Shown one piece after another: positions 42,297 through 51,612 of a stretch of 64,000 bases of DNA. Numbering within the stretch: position 1 is the first letter of the stretch; each line of letters begins with the position of its first letter. The notes below the pieces were generated by a model, which saw nothing but the letters and a program-made list of their open reading frames with translations, ran no database searches and was not told the origin of the DNA. The DNA comes from Halorubrum xinjiangense (GTDB lineage: Archaea; Halobacteriota; Halobacteria; Halobacteriales; Haloferacaceae), in NCBI RefSeq assembly GCF_900102375.1, contig NZ_FNBO01000005.1, forward strand, positions 62,001 through 126,000, read 5' to 3'. The position numbers and the translations under genes are program-made.

Positions 42297-44450
42297 ATGA
42301 TAGGCCGCGGGACACGAGTCGGGTTCGTCTGTGACGGCGCGCCGTCGGACGAACAGCGGGCAGCGCTGTCGTGGCTGGAGACGCGGTCGATCGAGACGGT
42401 GCGGGTCTCTCCCGCGGAGATCGGCGAAGTCACGGACGGGTGCGACGTGCTGTGGTGGCACCGCGACGCGCCGATCGAAGACGGTCTGCTCTCGGAGGAG
42501 ACCAGAAACGCTTTCGACGCCTTTCTCGCAGACGGCGGCGGGCTGCTGCTCACGCTTCGAGCGATGGCCGTCGTCGACGACATCGGGATCGATCCGGTGG
42601 CGCCGGACGTGGTCGGGACCGAGAGCGTCGCCGAACCGACCGGCGTGCTCTGGCGGACGCTCTACGACGACCATCCGGCGGTAACGGCGTTCGATTCGAT
42701 TCGGATCCCGACCTGCGATCGGGGTGCGGTCCCGACGGCTCACTACGAGAGCGTTGTGCCTTCGCACGGCGAAGTACTCGCGTCGACCGTCCGCGGTGAC
42801 CGGGACGTACCGAACGAGATGACCGCGGTCTCGTGGGACCGCGGCGGTGGCGTCATCGGCGTCGGTGCGCCGGTGGCGTTCGACGAGCCCGCGGCCGAGC
42901 CGATCGCCGACGCGCGCTCGGAGCTCGTCTCCGGGTGTCTGTCGGCGGTCGACGGCGGCGGCGACCAGCCCGGCCGTCCGAAGACGGCGGACGAGCTGAC
43001 GGCGATGCGAGAGGCGTTCGCCGACGACCCGACGCGGCCGCGCTATCACTTTACCCCGCCGGCGAACTGGCTGAACGATCCGAACGGGCTGATCCGGTGG
43101 GACGGGCGGTACCACCTGTTTTACCAGTACAACCCCGCGGGGCCGTTTCACAACGCGATCCACTGGGGCCACGCCGTCAGCGACGACCTCCTTCACTGGA
43201 CCGACGAACCGGTCGCGCTTTCGCCGTCTCCAGACGGTCCCGACCGCGACGGCTGCTGGTCGGGATGTGCGGTCGACGACGACGGAACGCCGACGGTCCT
43301 CTACACGGGCGGCGACGGACGCTGGCAGCTCCCGTGTCTCGCCACGAGCGCGGATCCTGGCCTCCGCGAGTGGGACAAGGACTCGGGGAATCCAGTGATC
43401 GAGGAGCCGCCGTCCGATCTCGACCTTCTGTCCACGGAGGACTGGGAGATCGAGTTCCGCGATCACGCGGTCTGGCGGGACGGCGATACGTGGTACCAGC
43501 TCATCGGTAGCGGCGTCGCCGACCGAGGCGGGACGGCCCTCCTATACGTGTCGTCCGATCTCCGCGAGTGGGAGTACGAGAGGCCGCTGCTGACGGGAGA
43601 CGACGGACACGGTGCCGTCTGGGAGTGTCCGGAGCTGTTGGACCTCGGCGAGCGGTCGCTCCTCCACGTCTCCAACTACGAGGAGGTCGTGTATTTCGTC
43701 GGGGAAATCGACGACGGGGGGTTCGATATCGCCCACCGGGGCGTGCTGGATCACGGCGACTTCTACGCGCCGCAGTCGCTCCGAGACGGCGATCGATACC
43801 TGACATGGGGGTGGCTTCCCGAAACGCGCGGGACGAGCGCCCAGTGGGACGCCGGGTGGTCCGGGGCCATGTCCCTCCCGCGGGTGCTTTCGCTCGGCGA
43901 CGACGGACGGCTCCGGCAGCGGCCCGCCGCGGAGGTGGATCGGCTTCGACGGGACCGACTGTCGACCGCGGTCCCGACGGTCCTCGACGAGCGCCGCCAC
44001 GCGCTCGATGTCGGCGGCCGGACGCTGGAGATCGAACTGGAGGTGTCGCTGGAGGACGCCTCGGCGTTCGAACTGTCGGTGTTCGAATCGGCTGACCGAG
44101 ACGAGCGGACGGCGATCCGCTACACGCGCGAGAGCGAACTGCTAGTCGACCGCTCGGAGTCGGACCGCGAAGGAGTCGGGACGCCCGACGTCCAACGGAT
44201 GTCCGTGACGCCGTACGACGAGCCCCTGTCGCTCCGGGCGTTCCTCGACGGATCGGTGATCGAGCTGTTCGCCAACGGCCGGCACTGCCTGACCAGCCGG
44301 GTGTATCCCGCCGAGGAGAGTACCGGACTGTCGGTGACGGCCGAAGACGGGCGGGCGACGGTCGCCAAGTTCGACGTCTGGGAGCTCGAATCCGCGATCA
44401 CGCCCGTGACAGGGTTGGCCTCCGCGGCGCCCGACACGGAGTCTCAGTAG
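42297..44450 (+). CDS. Glycoside hydrolase family 32 (sucrose/fructan hydrolase) with extra N-terminal domain
   Basis: A 717-residue protein. Residues about 1-220 form a flavodoxin/GATase-like domain (VGFVCDGAPSDEQRAALSWL, GGGLLLTLRAMAVVDDIG). Then comes a GH32 five-bladed propeller: nucleophile in NWLNDPNG (D261), stabiliser in FRD (D389), acid/base in WECPEL (E443), and a C-terminal beta-sandwich (SVIELFANG). GH32 enzymes release fructose from sucrose, levan or inulin. No signal peptide, so probably cytosolic. It is convergent with GH68 and the two stop regions overlap by seven bases. Confidence 0.93.
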   Translation: MIGRGTRVGFVCDGAPSDEQRAALSWLETRSIETVRVSPAEIGEVTDGCDVLWWHRDAPIEDGLLSEETRNAFDAFLADGGGLLLTLRAMAVVDDIGIDPVAPDVVGTESVAEPTGVLWRTLYDDHPAVTAFDSIRIPTCDRGAVPTAHYESVVPSHGEVLASTVRGDRDVPNEMTAVSWDRGGGVIGVGAPVAFDEPAAEPIADARSELVSGCLSAVDGGGDQPGRPKTADELTAMREAFADDPTRPRYHFTPPANWLNDPNGLIRWDGRYHLFYQYNPAGPFHNAIHWGHAVSDDLLHWTDEPVALSPSPDGPDRDGCWSGCAVDDDGTPTVLYTGGDGRWQLPCLATSADPGLREWDKDSGNPVIEEPPSDLDLLSTEDWEIEFRDHAVWRDGDTWYQLIGSGVADRGGTALLYVSSDLREWEYERPLLTGDDGHGAVWECPELLDLGERSLLHVSNYEEVVYFVGEIDDGGFDIAHRGVLDHGDFYAPQSLRDGDRYLTWGWLPETRGTSAQWDAGWSGAMSLPRVLSLGDDGRLRQRPAAEVDRLRRDRLSTAVPTVLDERRHALDVGGRTLEIELEVSLEDASAFELSVFESADRDERTAIRYTRESELLVDRSESDREGVGTPDVQRMSVTPYDEPLSLRAFLDGSVIELFANGRHCLTSRVYPAEESTGLSVTAEDGRATVAKFDVWELESAITPVTGLASAAPDTESQ

Positions 44451-45814
44451 TTGCTCTCTGGGTATCCGACGGTCCGGTGGCGATCCATCCGGGCGTCCAA
44501 CAGATCGACGTAGCCGTCGTCCGAGCCGACCGCTTCGGGAGGCTGATACTCGTCGGTGTCCGGGAGGTCCTCCTCCGACGTGGGGATATGCCAGTGCGCG
44601 AGCGTGCCGTGGATCCGCGTTCGATCGTCGGTGACGTCAAGCCGGAGCGTCGGACTCAGTGTCCCGCCGAACCAGCGTCGCTGCTCGGCCTCCGAGAGGT
44701 CCGCGATGCCGTCGAGCGAGTCGCCGGCGAACTCGCGGTAGTTGTAGAAGCTCTGAACGAGTATCTCGTCCCGGTACGGAAACGCCATCCAGGAGTACGC
44801 CTGGAAGGGGACGCTCGCCGGGTTGGTCACGACCAGCCCGGACCCGTTCAACGGCTCGTACTCCCCTCGGAGCGAGTCCGCGACGAACCCGTAGAGGCCG
44901 TCGAAACCGCGGAGACCGGGCGAAAAGGTGTGCATATGGCTCGAGAAGAAGAGGTAGTATCGGCCGTCCCGGATCACGACGTGGGGGCGTTCGAGCTCCT
45001 GGTTGACACAGACGCCGTCCAGGAGCGGCGGCTCGAGCTCCCAGTCGAGCGGGTCGCCGCTCGGGGACGTGGCGACCCCGACGCACCCGTTGAACTCCGC
45101 CTGGGCCTCGTCGCCGTCACACCGGTCGCTGTCGACGGGGACCGGCGTGTTCGCCTCGAACAGGAGGTTCGTTTCGCCCGTCTCCGGGTCCTCGAAGAAC
45201 CAAGGGTCGCGGAACGTGTAAATCATCCCCTTCGATTGGTTCTCGTTCTCGTACCACTCCCCGTCGGGTTCGAGAATCGTCTCGTGGCGCCAGGGCCCCT
45301 CGCTCCACACACCGTCCTCGTCGGCCTCGAACCGGCCGCCGTGGCCGACGGCGATGCGCTGCGTGTAGTTCAGCTCGTCGGCCGACTCGTCACCGGCGGC
45401 GGTGTAGTACAGGTACAGCTCGCCGTCGTCGTACAGCGCGGAGCCGGCCCACTGACGCTGGCCGAGCGCGTCGGACTCGAACACGGTGTTGCCGCCGTGC
45501 CACTCGGTCCCGTTCCGGGAGTAGAAGAACCGGATCTCCGCGACGTCGTGGCGCTTTCCGGGAAGGAGTTCCTCCGAAGCGGTCAGTGAGAAGAGCACCC
45601 GCCAGCCGTTGATTTCGGCGATTTCTCCGTGTCGGTCCCGGAGTAACCACGTGTCCCAGATGTGGAGGTCGGCGGCGGGGTCCTCTGGCGGCGGTTCGAT
45701 GACCGGTGCGACGGTTTCGGGCGTGCGTTCGAGCCGGCCGGCCTGCGATCTCGTCCACTGCGGCGGGAGCCAGCCCTCCGTGCTCCGTCGGCTGTCGGTG
45801 TTTCTCTCGCTCAT
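44444..45814 (-). CDS. Glycoside hydrolase family 68 (levansucrase/inulosucrase-type fructosyltransferase)
   Basis: A 456-residue enzyme. The nucleophile is in HIWDTWLLRD (D54), the stabiliser in YTFRDPWFFED (D202), and the acid/base in NQELERPHVV (E274), the same order as in bacterial levansucrases. These enzymes split sucrose and build fructan while freeing glucose. No signal peptide or lipobox is visible at the N-terminus (MSERNTDSRRSTEGWLPPQW), although most levansucrases act outside the cell. It faces GH32 tail to tail. Confidence 0.93.
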   Translation of the reverse strand: MSERNTDSRRSTEGWLPPQWTRSQAGRLERTPETVAPVIEPPPEDPAADLHIWDTWLLRDRHGEIAEINGWRVLFSLTASEELLPGKRHDVAEIRFFYSRNGTEWHGGNTVFESDALGQRQWAGSALYDDGELYLYYTAAGDESADELNYTQRIAVGHGGRFEADEDGVWSEGPWRHETILEPDGEWYENENQSKGMIYTFRDPWFFEDPETGETNLLFEANTPVPVDSDRCDGDEAQAEFNGCVGVATSPSGDPLDWELEPPLLDGVCVNQELERPHVVIRDGRYYLFFSSHMHTFSPGLRGFDGLYGFVADSLRGEYEPLNGSGLVVTNPASVPFQAYSWMAFPYRDEILVQSFYNYREFAGDSLDGIADLSEAEQRRWFGGTLSPTLRLDVTDDRTRIHGTLAHWHIPTSEEDLPDTDEYQPPEAVGSDDGYVDLLDARMDRHRTVGYPESNY

Positions 45815-45922
45815 GTTCAGTTACGCTCCAGTCCGTGGTAAATTCACTTATCGTTCCCGGTCCGAACTGTGCGAGCCGCACGTCGACCCCCCGACGCGCT
45901 CGGCCGCGGCGCCGGATCGGGG

Positions 45923-46750
45923 TTAGTCGTACGTGTACAGCCGGACCTCGCAGTCCGGACAGACGAGCGTCTCGGACGGCTCGTCGCCGGCGCCGGTGTG
46001 GCCGCCACAACACGACATGTCCGTGCCCCGTTCCAAGGCGGTCCCGCAGTCCGGACACGAGTCGAGGAACAGTCGGTTCGTCCGCGCCGCCGCCAGCCGA
46101 GTCTCGTCGTCGTCGAGGTGCGGTTCGGTCGCCCGGTAGCCGGCGAGCTCGGCGATCGCCACCGGGCGGCTGAGCCAGGTCTCGTCCGTCACGCCGCCGT
46201 CCTCGGGACCGAGCGCGATCCAGTCGTCGTCTATCGTCCGCGCCTCGGCCGCCGGGGAGATCGCGAGCGCGGCGCGAGCCAGCTTCTCCGTGGTGCCGTC
46301 GCGAAGTCGGTCCATCTCCGCCCGCCACCGCTCGTCGAACGCCGCTGTGGGAGCGACGGTGTCCCCGCCGACCTCGAGGACGCCGGTCTCGACGAGCCGG
46401 TCGAGCAGATCCTCCGGATCGGCGGGAGCGCTTTCGGTCCCCAGCGACCCGCCGCCGTTCGGAGGCTCGTCCGCACCCCGCGGCGGCTTGTCGAAGAGGG
46501 TCTCCCCGCCCGGGACGGCGGCGACCAACGGCGGGGCGAACCGCGGGGTGCCCGGAATCAGGTACCCGCGAAGCCAGACCAGCGCCAGGCCGCCCACCGC
46601 GACGGCGACACCCACCGACGGCGTGACGACGGCTCCCAGCGCCGCGCCGGCGACACCGACGAGGGCGACGTTGACGACCGTACACGGCCAACAGCGGTTT
46701 TCGCCGGTGTGGTCCGACCGCCGGAGACCGGAGACGAACGACGAGCGCAT
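45923..46750 (-). CDS. Hypothetical membrane protein with C-terminal zinc ribbon
   Basis: A 275-residue protein. Two hydrophobic helices are packed near the N-terminus (about 26-62). A soluble region with no recognised domain follows. The end has Cys pairs DSCPDCGTALERG, SCCGGH and VCPDCEVRLY, a zinc-ribbon pattern. ATG 46750 fits; the first 20 residues contain a CWPC motif. It lies between GH68 and the aldo/keto reductase, divergent from the latter by 150 bp. Function unknown. Confidence 0.75.
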   Translation of the reverse strand: MRSSFVSGLRRSDHTGENRCWPCTVVNVALVGVAGAALGAVVTPSVGVAVAVGGLALVWLRGYLIPGTPRFAPPLVAAVPGGETLFDKPPRGADEPPNGGGSLGTESAPADPEDLLDRLVETGVLEVGGDTVAPTAAFDERWRAEMDRLRDGTTEKLARAALAISPAAEARTIDDDWIALGPEDGGVTDETWLSRPVAIAELAGYRATEPHLDDDETRLAAARTNRLFLDSCPDCGTALERGTDMSCCGGHTGAGDEPSETLVCPDCEVRLYTYD

Positions 46751-46899
46751 CCAGCCCAGATACCCGCCACCGGGGCATCAACGTTCCGCCGCCGCCGATC
46801 CTCCACCGACGGTCTCACCGCTCGGCCGCGTACCGCCGTTTCGGCGTGGCTCTCGCCCGCCGGCGTAATTTTTTGTCGCTCGCCTCGGTACCGCGGGCA

Positions 46900-47883
46900 A
46901 TGACCGAGATGGAGTACACCACGCTCGGCGAGACGGGACTGGAGGTGTCTCGGCTCTCGCTCGGGTGTATGAACTTCGGGACGGCGGAGCCCTGGATGAT
47001 CCACGACGAGTCGGACTCCCGGGAGGTCATCGACCGCGCGCTGGAGCTCGGGATCAACTTCCTCGACACGGCCAACGTCTACTCGCGAGGCGAAAGCGAG
47101 GAGATCGTCGGCCGTGCTATCGAGGGGTACGATCGCTCGGAGCTGGTGGTCGCGACGAAGGTGTACAGCCGGATGCGCGAGGGGCCGAACGGGAGCGGGC
47201 TCTCTCGGAAGCACGTCCTCGACCAGGCCGAGGCGTCGCTCGACCGGCTCGGGACCGACTACATCGACCTCTATCAGATCCACCGCTGGGACGACGACAC
47301 GCCCGTCGAGGAGGTCCTCTCGGCGCTGGACCACCTCGTCGAGGAGGGAGTGGTCCGCTACGTCGGAGCGAGTACGATGCCGGGATGGAAGTTCGCGCGG
47401 GCGCTGTACGCCGCCGACGTCGAGAACCGCGAGCGGTTCGTCTCGATGCAGCCGGAGTACAACGCCGTCGACAGACACGAGGAGGCCAACGTGTTGCCGC
47501 TTTGCGCCGCGGAGGGGATCGGCGTCCTCCCGTGGTCCCCGCTCGCGGGTGGCTTCCTGACGGGGAAGTACGAACGAGACGAGGAGCCCGAATCGGGGCG
47601 GGCGGCGAGCGACGAGTACACCGCGAGCCGGTTCACCGACGAGAACTGGGAGGTGTTAGCGGAGATCCGCGACATCGCCGACGCGAAGGGGGCGACGCCC
47701 GCGCAGGTGAGCCTCGCGTGGCTGCTCCACAAACCTGTCGTCGACGCGCCAATCGTCGGGCCGCGGTCGGTCGAGCACCTCGAGGAGAACGTGGGGGCGC
47801 TCGACGTCGACCTGACCGACGCGGAGCTGTCGCGGATCGAGGCGCCGATCACGCCGCGGTGGCCCGCCCCGGGAAAGGACTGA
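46900..47883 (+). CDS. Aldo/keto reductase
   Basis: A 327-residue NADPH-dependent reductase. MTEMEYTTLGETGLEVSRLS and the motifs LGINFLDTANVYSRGESEEI (Asp/Tyr of the tetrad, about 45-64), VVATKVYSRM (Lys) and YQIHRWDDDTP (His) are present. The tail motif IVGPRSVEHLEENVGALD binds the cofactor phosphate. Sugar aldehydes are plausible substrates given the location in a sugar region, but the family is broad. ATG 46900 matches the family start. Confidence 0.92.
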   Translation: MTEMEYTTLGETGLEVSRLSLGCMNFGTAEPWMIHDESDSREVIDRALELGINFLDTANVYSRGESEEIVGRAIEGYDRSELVVATKVYSRMREGPNGSGLSRKHVLDQAEASLDRLGTDYIDLYQIHRWDDDTPVEEVLSALDHLVEEGVVRYVGASTMPGWKFARALYAADVENRERFVSMQPEYNAVDRHEEANVLPLCAAEGIGVLPWSPLAGGFLTGKYERDEEPESGRAASDEYTASRFTDENWEVLAEIRDIADAKGATPAQVSLAWLLHKPVVDAPIVGPRSVEHLEENVGALDVDLTDAELSRIEAPITPRWPAPGKD

Positions 47884-47979
47884 TCCGGACGCGGCGTCGC
47901 GCCCGCGCCGCGAGCGGGTTCGTCCCGTGCTGCGGTCCGAGCCGCGCCCGTGTCGCCACCTCCCTCTGTGAACTAATTT

Positions 47980-47997
47980 TTACAACACCCGTTGTAA
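47980..47997. promoter_or_regulatory. Perfect inverted repeat before the sugar ABC operon
   Basis: TTACAAC-ACCC-GTTGTAA is a perfect 7-4-7 inverted repeat, 43 bp before ATG 48040. It is followed by AT-rich TAATTATATTAATG, a likely TATA box. Position and symmetry suggest an operator for a dimeric regulator. Confidence 0.6.
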
Positions 47998-48039
47998 TCC
48001 GCAGTAATTATATTAATGATTATTCCTTATGGCCAGGTG

Positions 48040-49473
48040 ATGTCAGACGATACCACACCAAAGGGCGTCTCGCGGCGACAGTACCTCGCGGCGACGGGCG
48101 CGGTGGGAGCGACCGGCCTCGCGGGCTGTTCCGGCGGTGGAGACGGCGGGGAGAGCGGGGCCACGGCGGGTACGTCGGGCGACGGCGAGATCGGCGGCAC
48201 GGTCACGGTCTTCTCGGGGCCCCAGTTCGTGGACGCCGGGTTCCCCGAGGTCCTTCACGAGGCGGGCGTGCCGGACTCGATCACGATCGAGATGACCCGG
48301 CCGCCCCAGGACACGGGCAGCAAGCAACAGCAGCTCCGGACCGCGATCAACGCGGAGGAGCCCGACCCCGACCTGGTGTTGACGGACAACGGGTGGACGC
48401 TTCCGTTCATCGTCCGCGGCGACCTGGTCAACCTCGAGGCGGAGATGGACGAGGAGTTCATCTCCCGGGTCAGGGACGAGGGGGTCCAGTCGATGATCAA
48501 CACGGGGACCCACCCCGAGACGGGCGACCTGTACTCGGTTCCGGTGTTCCCCGACTTCCCGACCATCACGTACCGGAAGGACCTGCTTCGGGACGCGGGC
48601 TACGACGACTCCGACTTCGACACGTGGCGGGGAGAGCCGCCGACGTGGGAGGAGTTCTCCCAGATCGTCTCGGAGGCCATGGACGGTGCCGACGTCGACT
48701 ACGGCCACCTCTGGCAGGGGAACAACTACGCCGGGCTGGCGTGCTGTACGTTCAACGAGTTCCTCACGAGCATGGGCGGCGCCTTCTTCGGCGGCCAGGA
48801 GAACCTCTTCGGGCCGATCGGCGACCGTCCGGTCACCCTCGACACGCAGGAGTCCGTCGACGGAATCGAGGCCGCGGTCGACACCATCCACGGCACGGGC
48901 AGCGCCCCGATGGACATCGGAAGCATCTCGCCGCAAGAGGTGGCCGGCTGGTCCGAGCCGGACACGAAGAGCCTCTTCGAGGACGGCAGCTCGGTCACTC
49001 AGCGCAACTGGACCTACTCCATCGGCGGGGCCCTGACCGCCTTCGAGGGGACTGACATGGAGCTCGGCGTGATGCCGCTCCCGCAGGGGCCGAACGGGTC
49101 CTGGCACGCGCAGGGCGGCTGGATCATGTCGATGAACCCCTACACCGACAACATGGCGTCGGCGAAGGAAGTGATCAAGGCGTGGTGGGAGGACTCGGTC
49201 CTCGAGTACCAGTTCGACACGGCGAACTTCATGCCGCCGAAGCCGGAGCTGTACAGCTACGTCGAGCAGAGCGACACGTACGGCCCGTACTTCGAGGCGC
49301 TCCAGTACTCGGCGGAGAACCTCATCCCGCGGCCGACGACGTCGGTGTGGCCGAACCAGCGGGACACCATCGCCAACGAGGTCAACGCGGCGCTTCGTCA
49401 GGAGAAGACCCCCCAAGAGGCGGCGTCGGCGATGCAAGAACAGATCTCGGCCGTCGAAGAACAGTCCGGATAA
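48040..49473 (+). CDS. Sugar ABC importer substrate-binding protein (Tat lipoprotein)
   Basis: A 477-residue CUT1-type solute-binding protein. The N-terminus has SRRQYLAATGAVGATGLAGC, a twin-arginine signal followed by a lipobox. The mature part starts after a Gly/Ser/Thr linker at about IGGTVTVFSGPQFVDAG. Conserved segments include FPTITYRKDLLRDAGYD and AQGGWIMSMNPYTDN, typical of extracellular binding proteins family 1 for oligosaccharides. ATG 48040 is used; ATG 48016 would add eight residues. It is the first gene of the importer operon. Confidence 0.92.
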   Translation: MSDDTTPKGVSRRQYLAATGAVGATGLAGCSGGGDGGESGATAGTSGDGEIGGTVTVFSGPQFVDAGFPEVLHEAGVPDSITIEMTRPPQDTGSKQQQLRTAINAEEPDPDLVLTDNGWTLPFIVRGDLVNLEAEMDEEFISRVRDEGVQSMINTGTHPETGDLYSVPVFPDFPTITYRKDLLRDAGYDDSDFDTWRGEPPTWEEFSQIVSEAMDGADVDYGHLWQGNNYAGLACCTFNEFLTSMGGAFFGGQENLFGPIGDRPVTLDTQESVDGIEAAVDTIHGTGSAPMDIGSISPQEVAGWSEPDTKSLFEDGSSVTQRNWTYSIGGALTAFEGTDMELGVMPLPQGPNGSWHAQGGWIMSMNPYTDNMASAKEVIKAWWEDSVLEYQFDTANFMPPKPELYSYVEQSDTYGPYFEALQYSAENLIPRPTTSVWPNQRDTIANEVNAALRQEKTPQEAASAMQEQISAVEEQSG

Positions 49474-49622
49474 GAAAGCCAGGGATCGGCCCCGGTTCGA
49501 GGGGACTCGGGGGCCGAACACACATGTAACATAGACAATAATGATAAATATTCGCACGAGAAACACGCGGGCGATGCTCGTACCACGAAAGCGGGCAATA
49601 GCACAGGGAGGTGTTAGTCGGG

Positions 49623-50627
49623 ATGGCAGTTGAACAGGGCAGACCGGAAGTGTCGAGCGGATCCGGCGGGGTCCTGACGCGACTCGGAACGTGGACGGAG
49701 AACTTGAGCGAACAGGCGTACGCGTACCTGCTCCTGACTCCGGCGTTCGTGGTTCTGCTGTTGTTCGCGTTCTGGCCGCTGGCGTCGGCCGTCAGGATGT
49801 CGTTTTTCGCCGACGTGATCACGGGCGGGAACTTGGGGGAGTTCGTCGCGGTCCAGAACTACGTCCAGCTGCTCACCAACAACAACGCGCTGGCGCCGGC
49901 GGCGTTCGTCGACCTCTCGTTTCAGACGCCGATACTGGAACAGGCGCTGTTCATGACGGTCCTGTTCGCCGTGTTGAGCGTCACGGGCGAGACGCTGCTC
50001 GGGTTCCTCTACGCCATGCTGATGAAGGCCGAGTACAAGGGGCGGCGGCTCGTCCGCCTGCTCATCATCCTGCCGTGGGCGATTCCGATCGTCATTCAGG
50101 GGATGATCTTCTTCCTGCTGTTCCGGCCCGGCTACGGACTCTTAACCGAGCCGCTCCAGCAGATCGGGCTCTTCTCTGATCTCCCCCTGAACACGACGTT
50201 CGACAGCTTCGTCATCGTGACGGTGGCGGACATCTGGAAGACGTCTGCGTTCATGGCCCTGCTGATCTTGGCGGGGTTAGAGAGCGTCAACCAGGACCTC
50301 TACGAGGTGGCCGACGTGATGGGCGCCTCCCGGTGGCAGCGGTTCCGCTACATCACGTTCCCGCTGGTGTTCCCGGTGTTGATGGTCGCGATGCTGTTCC
50401 GGACGATGGGCGCGCTCCGGGTGTACGGCATCATCGAGTCGACCACCGTCGGCTGTTCGACCGTCCCGTCGATGACCTGCCTCGTCACGCAGATGATGTT
50501 CGGGTCCTCGACGCTGTACGGCTCCGCGGCCGCCGTGAGCGTGCTGATCGCCATCGTGGTGGGCCTGTTCATCACGGTGTACCTCCTGTTCATCAAACAG
50601 AGCAACCAGAGCCTGGGGTTAGCCTAA
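49623..50627 (+). CDS. Sugar ABC permease, MalF/UgpA type
   Basis: A 334-residue permease with six membrane helices. The EAA coupling loop is DLYEVADVMGASRWQRFRYI (about 225-244). A GGGAGGTG purine stretch (49607-49613) lies about nine bases before ATG 49623, so this start is used instead of the GTG at 49611. Two cysteines in CSTVPSMTCLVTQ lie in an outer loop. It pairs with the next permease, one base away. Confidence 0.92.
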   Translation: MAVEQGRPEVSSGSGGVLTRLGTWTENLSEQAYAYLLLTPAFVVLLLFAFWPLASAVRMSFFADVITGGNLGEFVAVQNYVQLLTNNNALAPAAFVDLSFQTPILEQALFMTVLFAVLSVTGETLLGFLYAMLMKAEYKGRRLVRLLIILPWAIPIVIQGMIFFLLFRPGYGLLTEPLQQIGLFSDLPLNTTFDSFVIVTVADIWKTSAFMALLILAGLESVNQDLYEVADVMGASRWQRFRYITFPLVFPVLMVAMLFRTMGALRVYGIIESTTVGCSTVPSMTCLVTQMMFGSSTLYGSAAAVSVLIAIVVGLFITVYLLFIKQSNQSLGLA

Positions 50628-50628
50628 C

Positions 50629-51606
50629 ATGAGCATCGACGCACGCGACCACGAGGACGCGGAAGTGTTCGACGGATCGGGCGACGACGCCGACGACGAC
50701 GGGGATAACAAGTCCCGCGTCGCGCGGTGGGCGGACGACTGGATCAAGCACCCGGAGAAGGCGTACGCCGTAATGCTGGTGTTCCTCGGCGGCGTCCTGT
50801 TGACCACGTCGCTGTTCCCGCTGTACTGGCTGTTCAACGTCGCGATGGCGGCGCCCGGACAGACCGACATCCCGCTGTTCCCGGCGACGGTCGACCTCAC
50901 GGCGTTCGTTCAGGTGTTCCAGCAGGTCCCGTTCGCGCGGTTCATGTTCAACAGCCTCTTTTACGCGTTCACGGTGACGGTGTTCGTGCTCCTCGTCGGG
51001 AGCCTCGCCGGATACGCGTTCGGCCGCCTGGAGTTCCGGGGGAAGACGCCGCTTTTGTTCTCGCTTCTGGTGCTCAGCTTCTTCCCGCCAGCGACGCTTT
51101 TCATCCCGCTGTTTCGGGCGTTCAACCAGCAGGTCCCGATGCTGGGACTGTTCACGCTCCCGGTGGAGCTGTACGGGACGCCCGGAGCGGTCGTCACGCC
51201 GCTCAGCGCGTTCACCATGCCGCTGGCGATCTTCATCCTGACCACGTTTTACGGCCAGATTCCCGACGGGCTAGAGGAGGCGGCACGCGTCGAGGGGACG
51301 ACGCGCATCGGCGCGCTGTTCCGCGTGATCATGCCGCTGTCGGCGCCGGGCGTCGCGACCGCCGGGATTCTCACCTTCATCACCGTCTACACCGAGTTCT
51401 TCTTCTCGTACCTGATGACCGGCAACAGCGCCGCGGAGTGGGCGCCGGTGGTCGACGGCGTCCTCGCGTTCCAGACGCAGTACACCGTCCGGTACGACCT
51501 CCAGGCGGCGGCGAGCCTGATCGCGATCGTCCCGGTCGCGATCCTCGTCGTCGTCGCACAGGACAAGATCATCAGCGGCCTCACGCAGGGAGCCCTCAAG
51601 GAGTGA
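50629..51606 (+). CDS. Sugar ABC permease, MalG/UgpE type
   Basis: A 325-residue permease: acidic N-terminal extension of about 40 residues, six helices, and the EAA loop DGLEEAARVEGTTRIGALFR (about 215-234). The start is one base after the MalF-type stop (TAACATG). Together with its partner it forms the sugar channel. Confidence 0.92.
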   Translation: MSIDARDHEDAEVFDGSGDDADDDGDNKSRVARWADDWIKHPEKAYAVMLVFLGGVLLTTSLFPLYWLFNVAMAAPGQTDIPLFPATVDLTAFVQVFQQVPFARFMFNSLFYAFTVTVFVLLVGSLAGYAFGRLEFRGKTPLLFSLLVLSFFPPATLFIPLFRAFNQQVPMLGLFTLPVELYGTPGAVVTPLSAFTMPLAIFILTTFYGQIPDGLEEAARVEGTTRIGALFRVIMPLSAPGVATAGILTFITVYTEFFFSYLMTGNSAAEWAPVVDGVLAFQTQYTVRYDLQAAASLIAIVPVAILVVVAQDKIISGLTQGALKE

Positions 51607-51612
51607 TACCAA

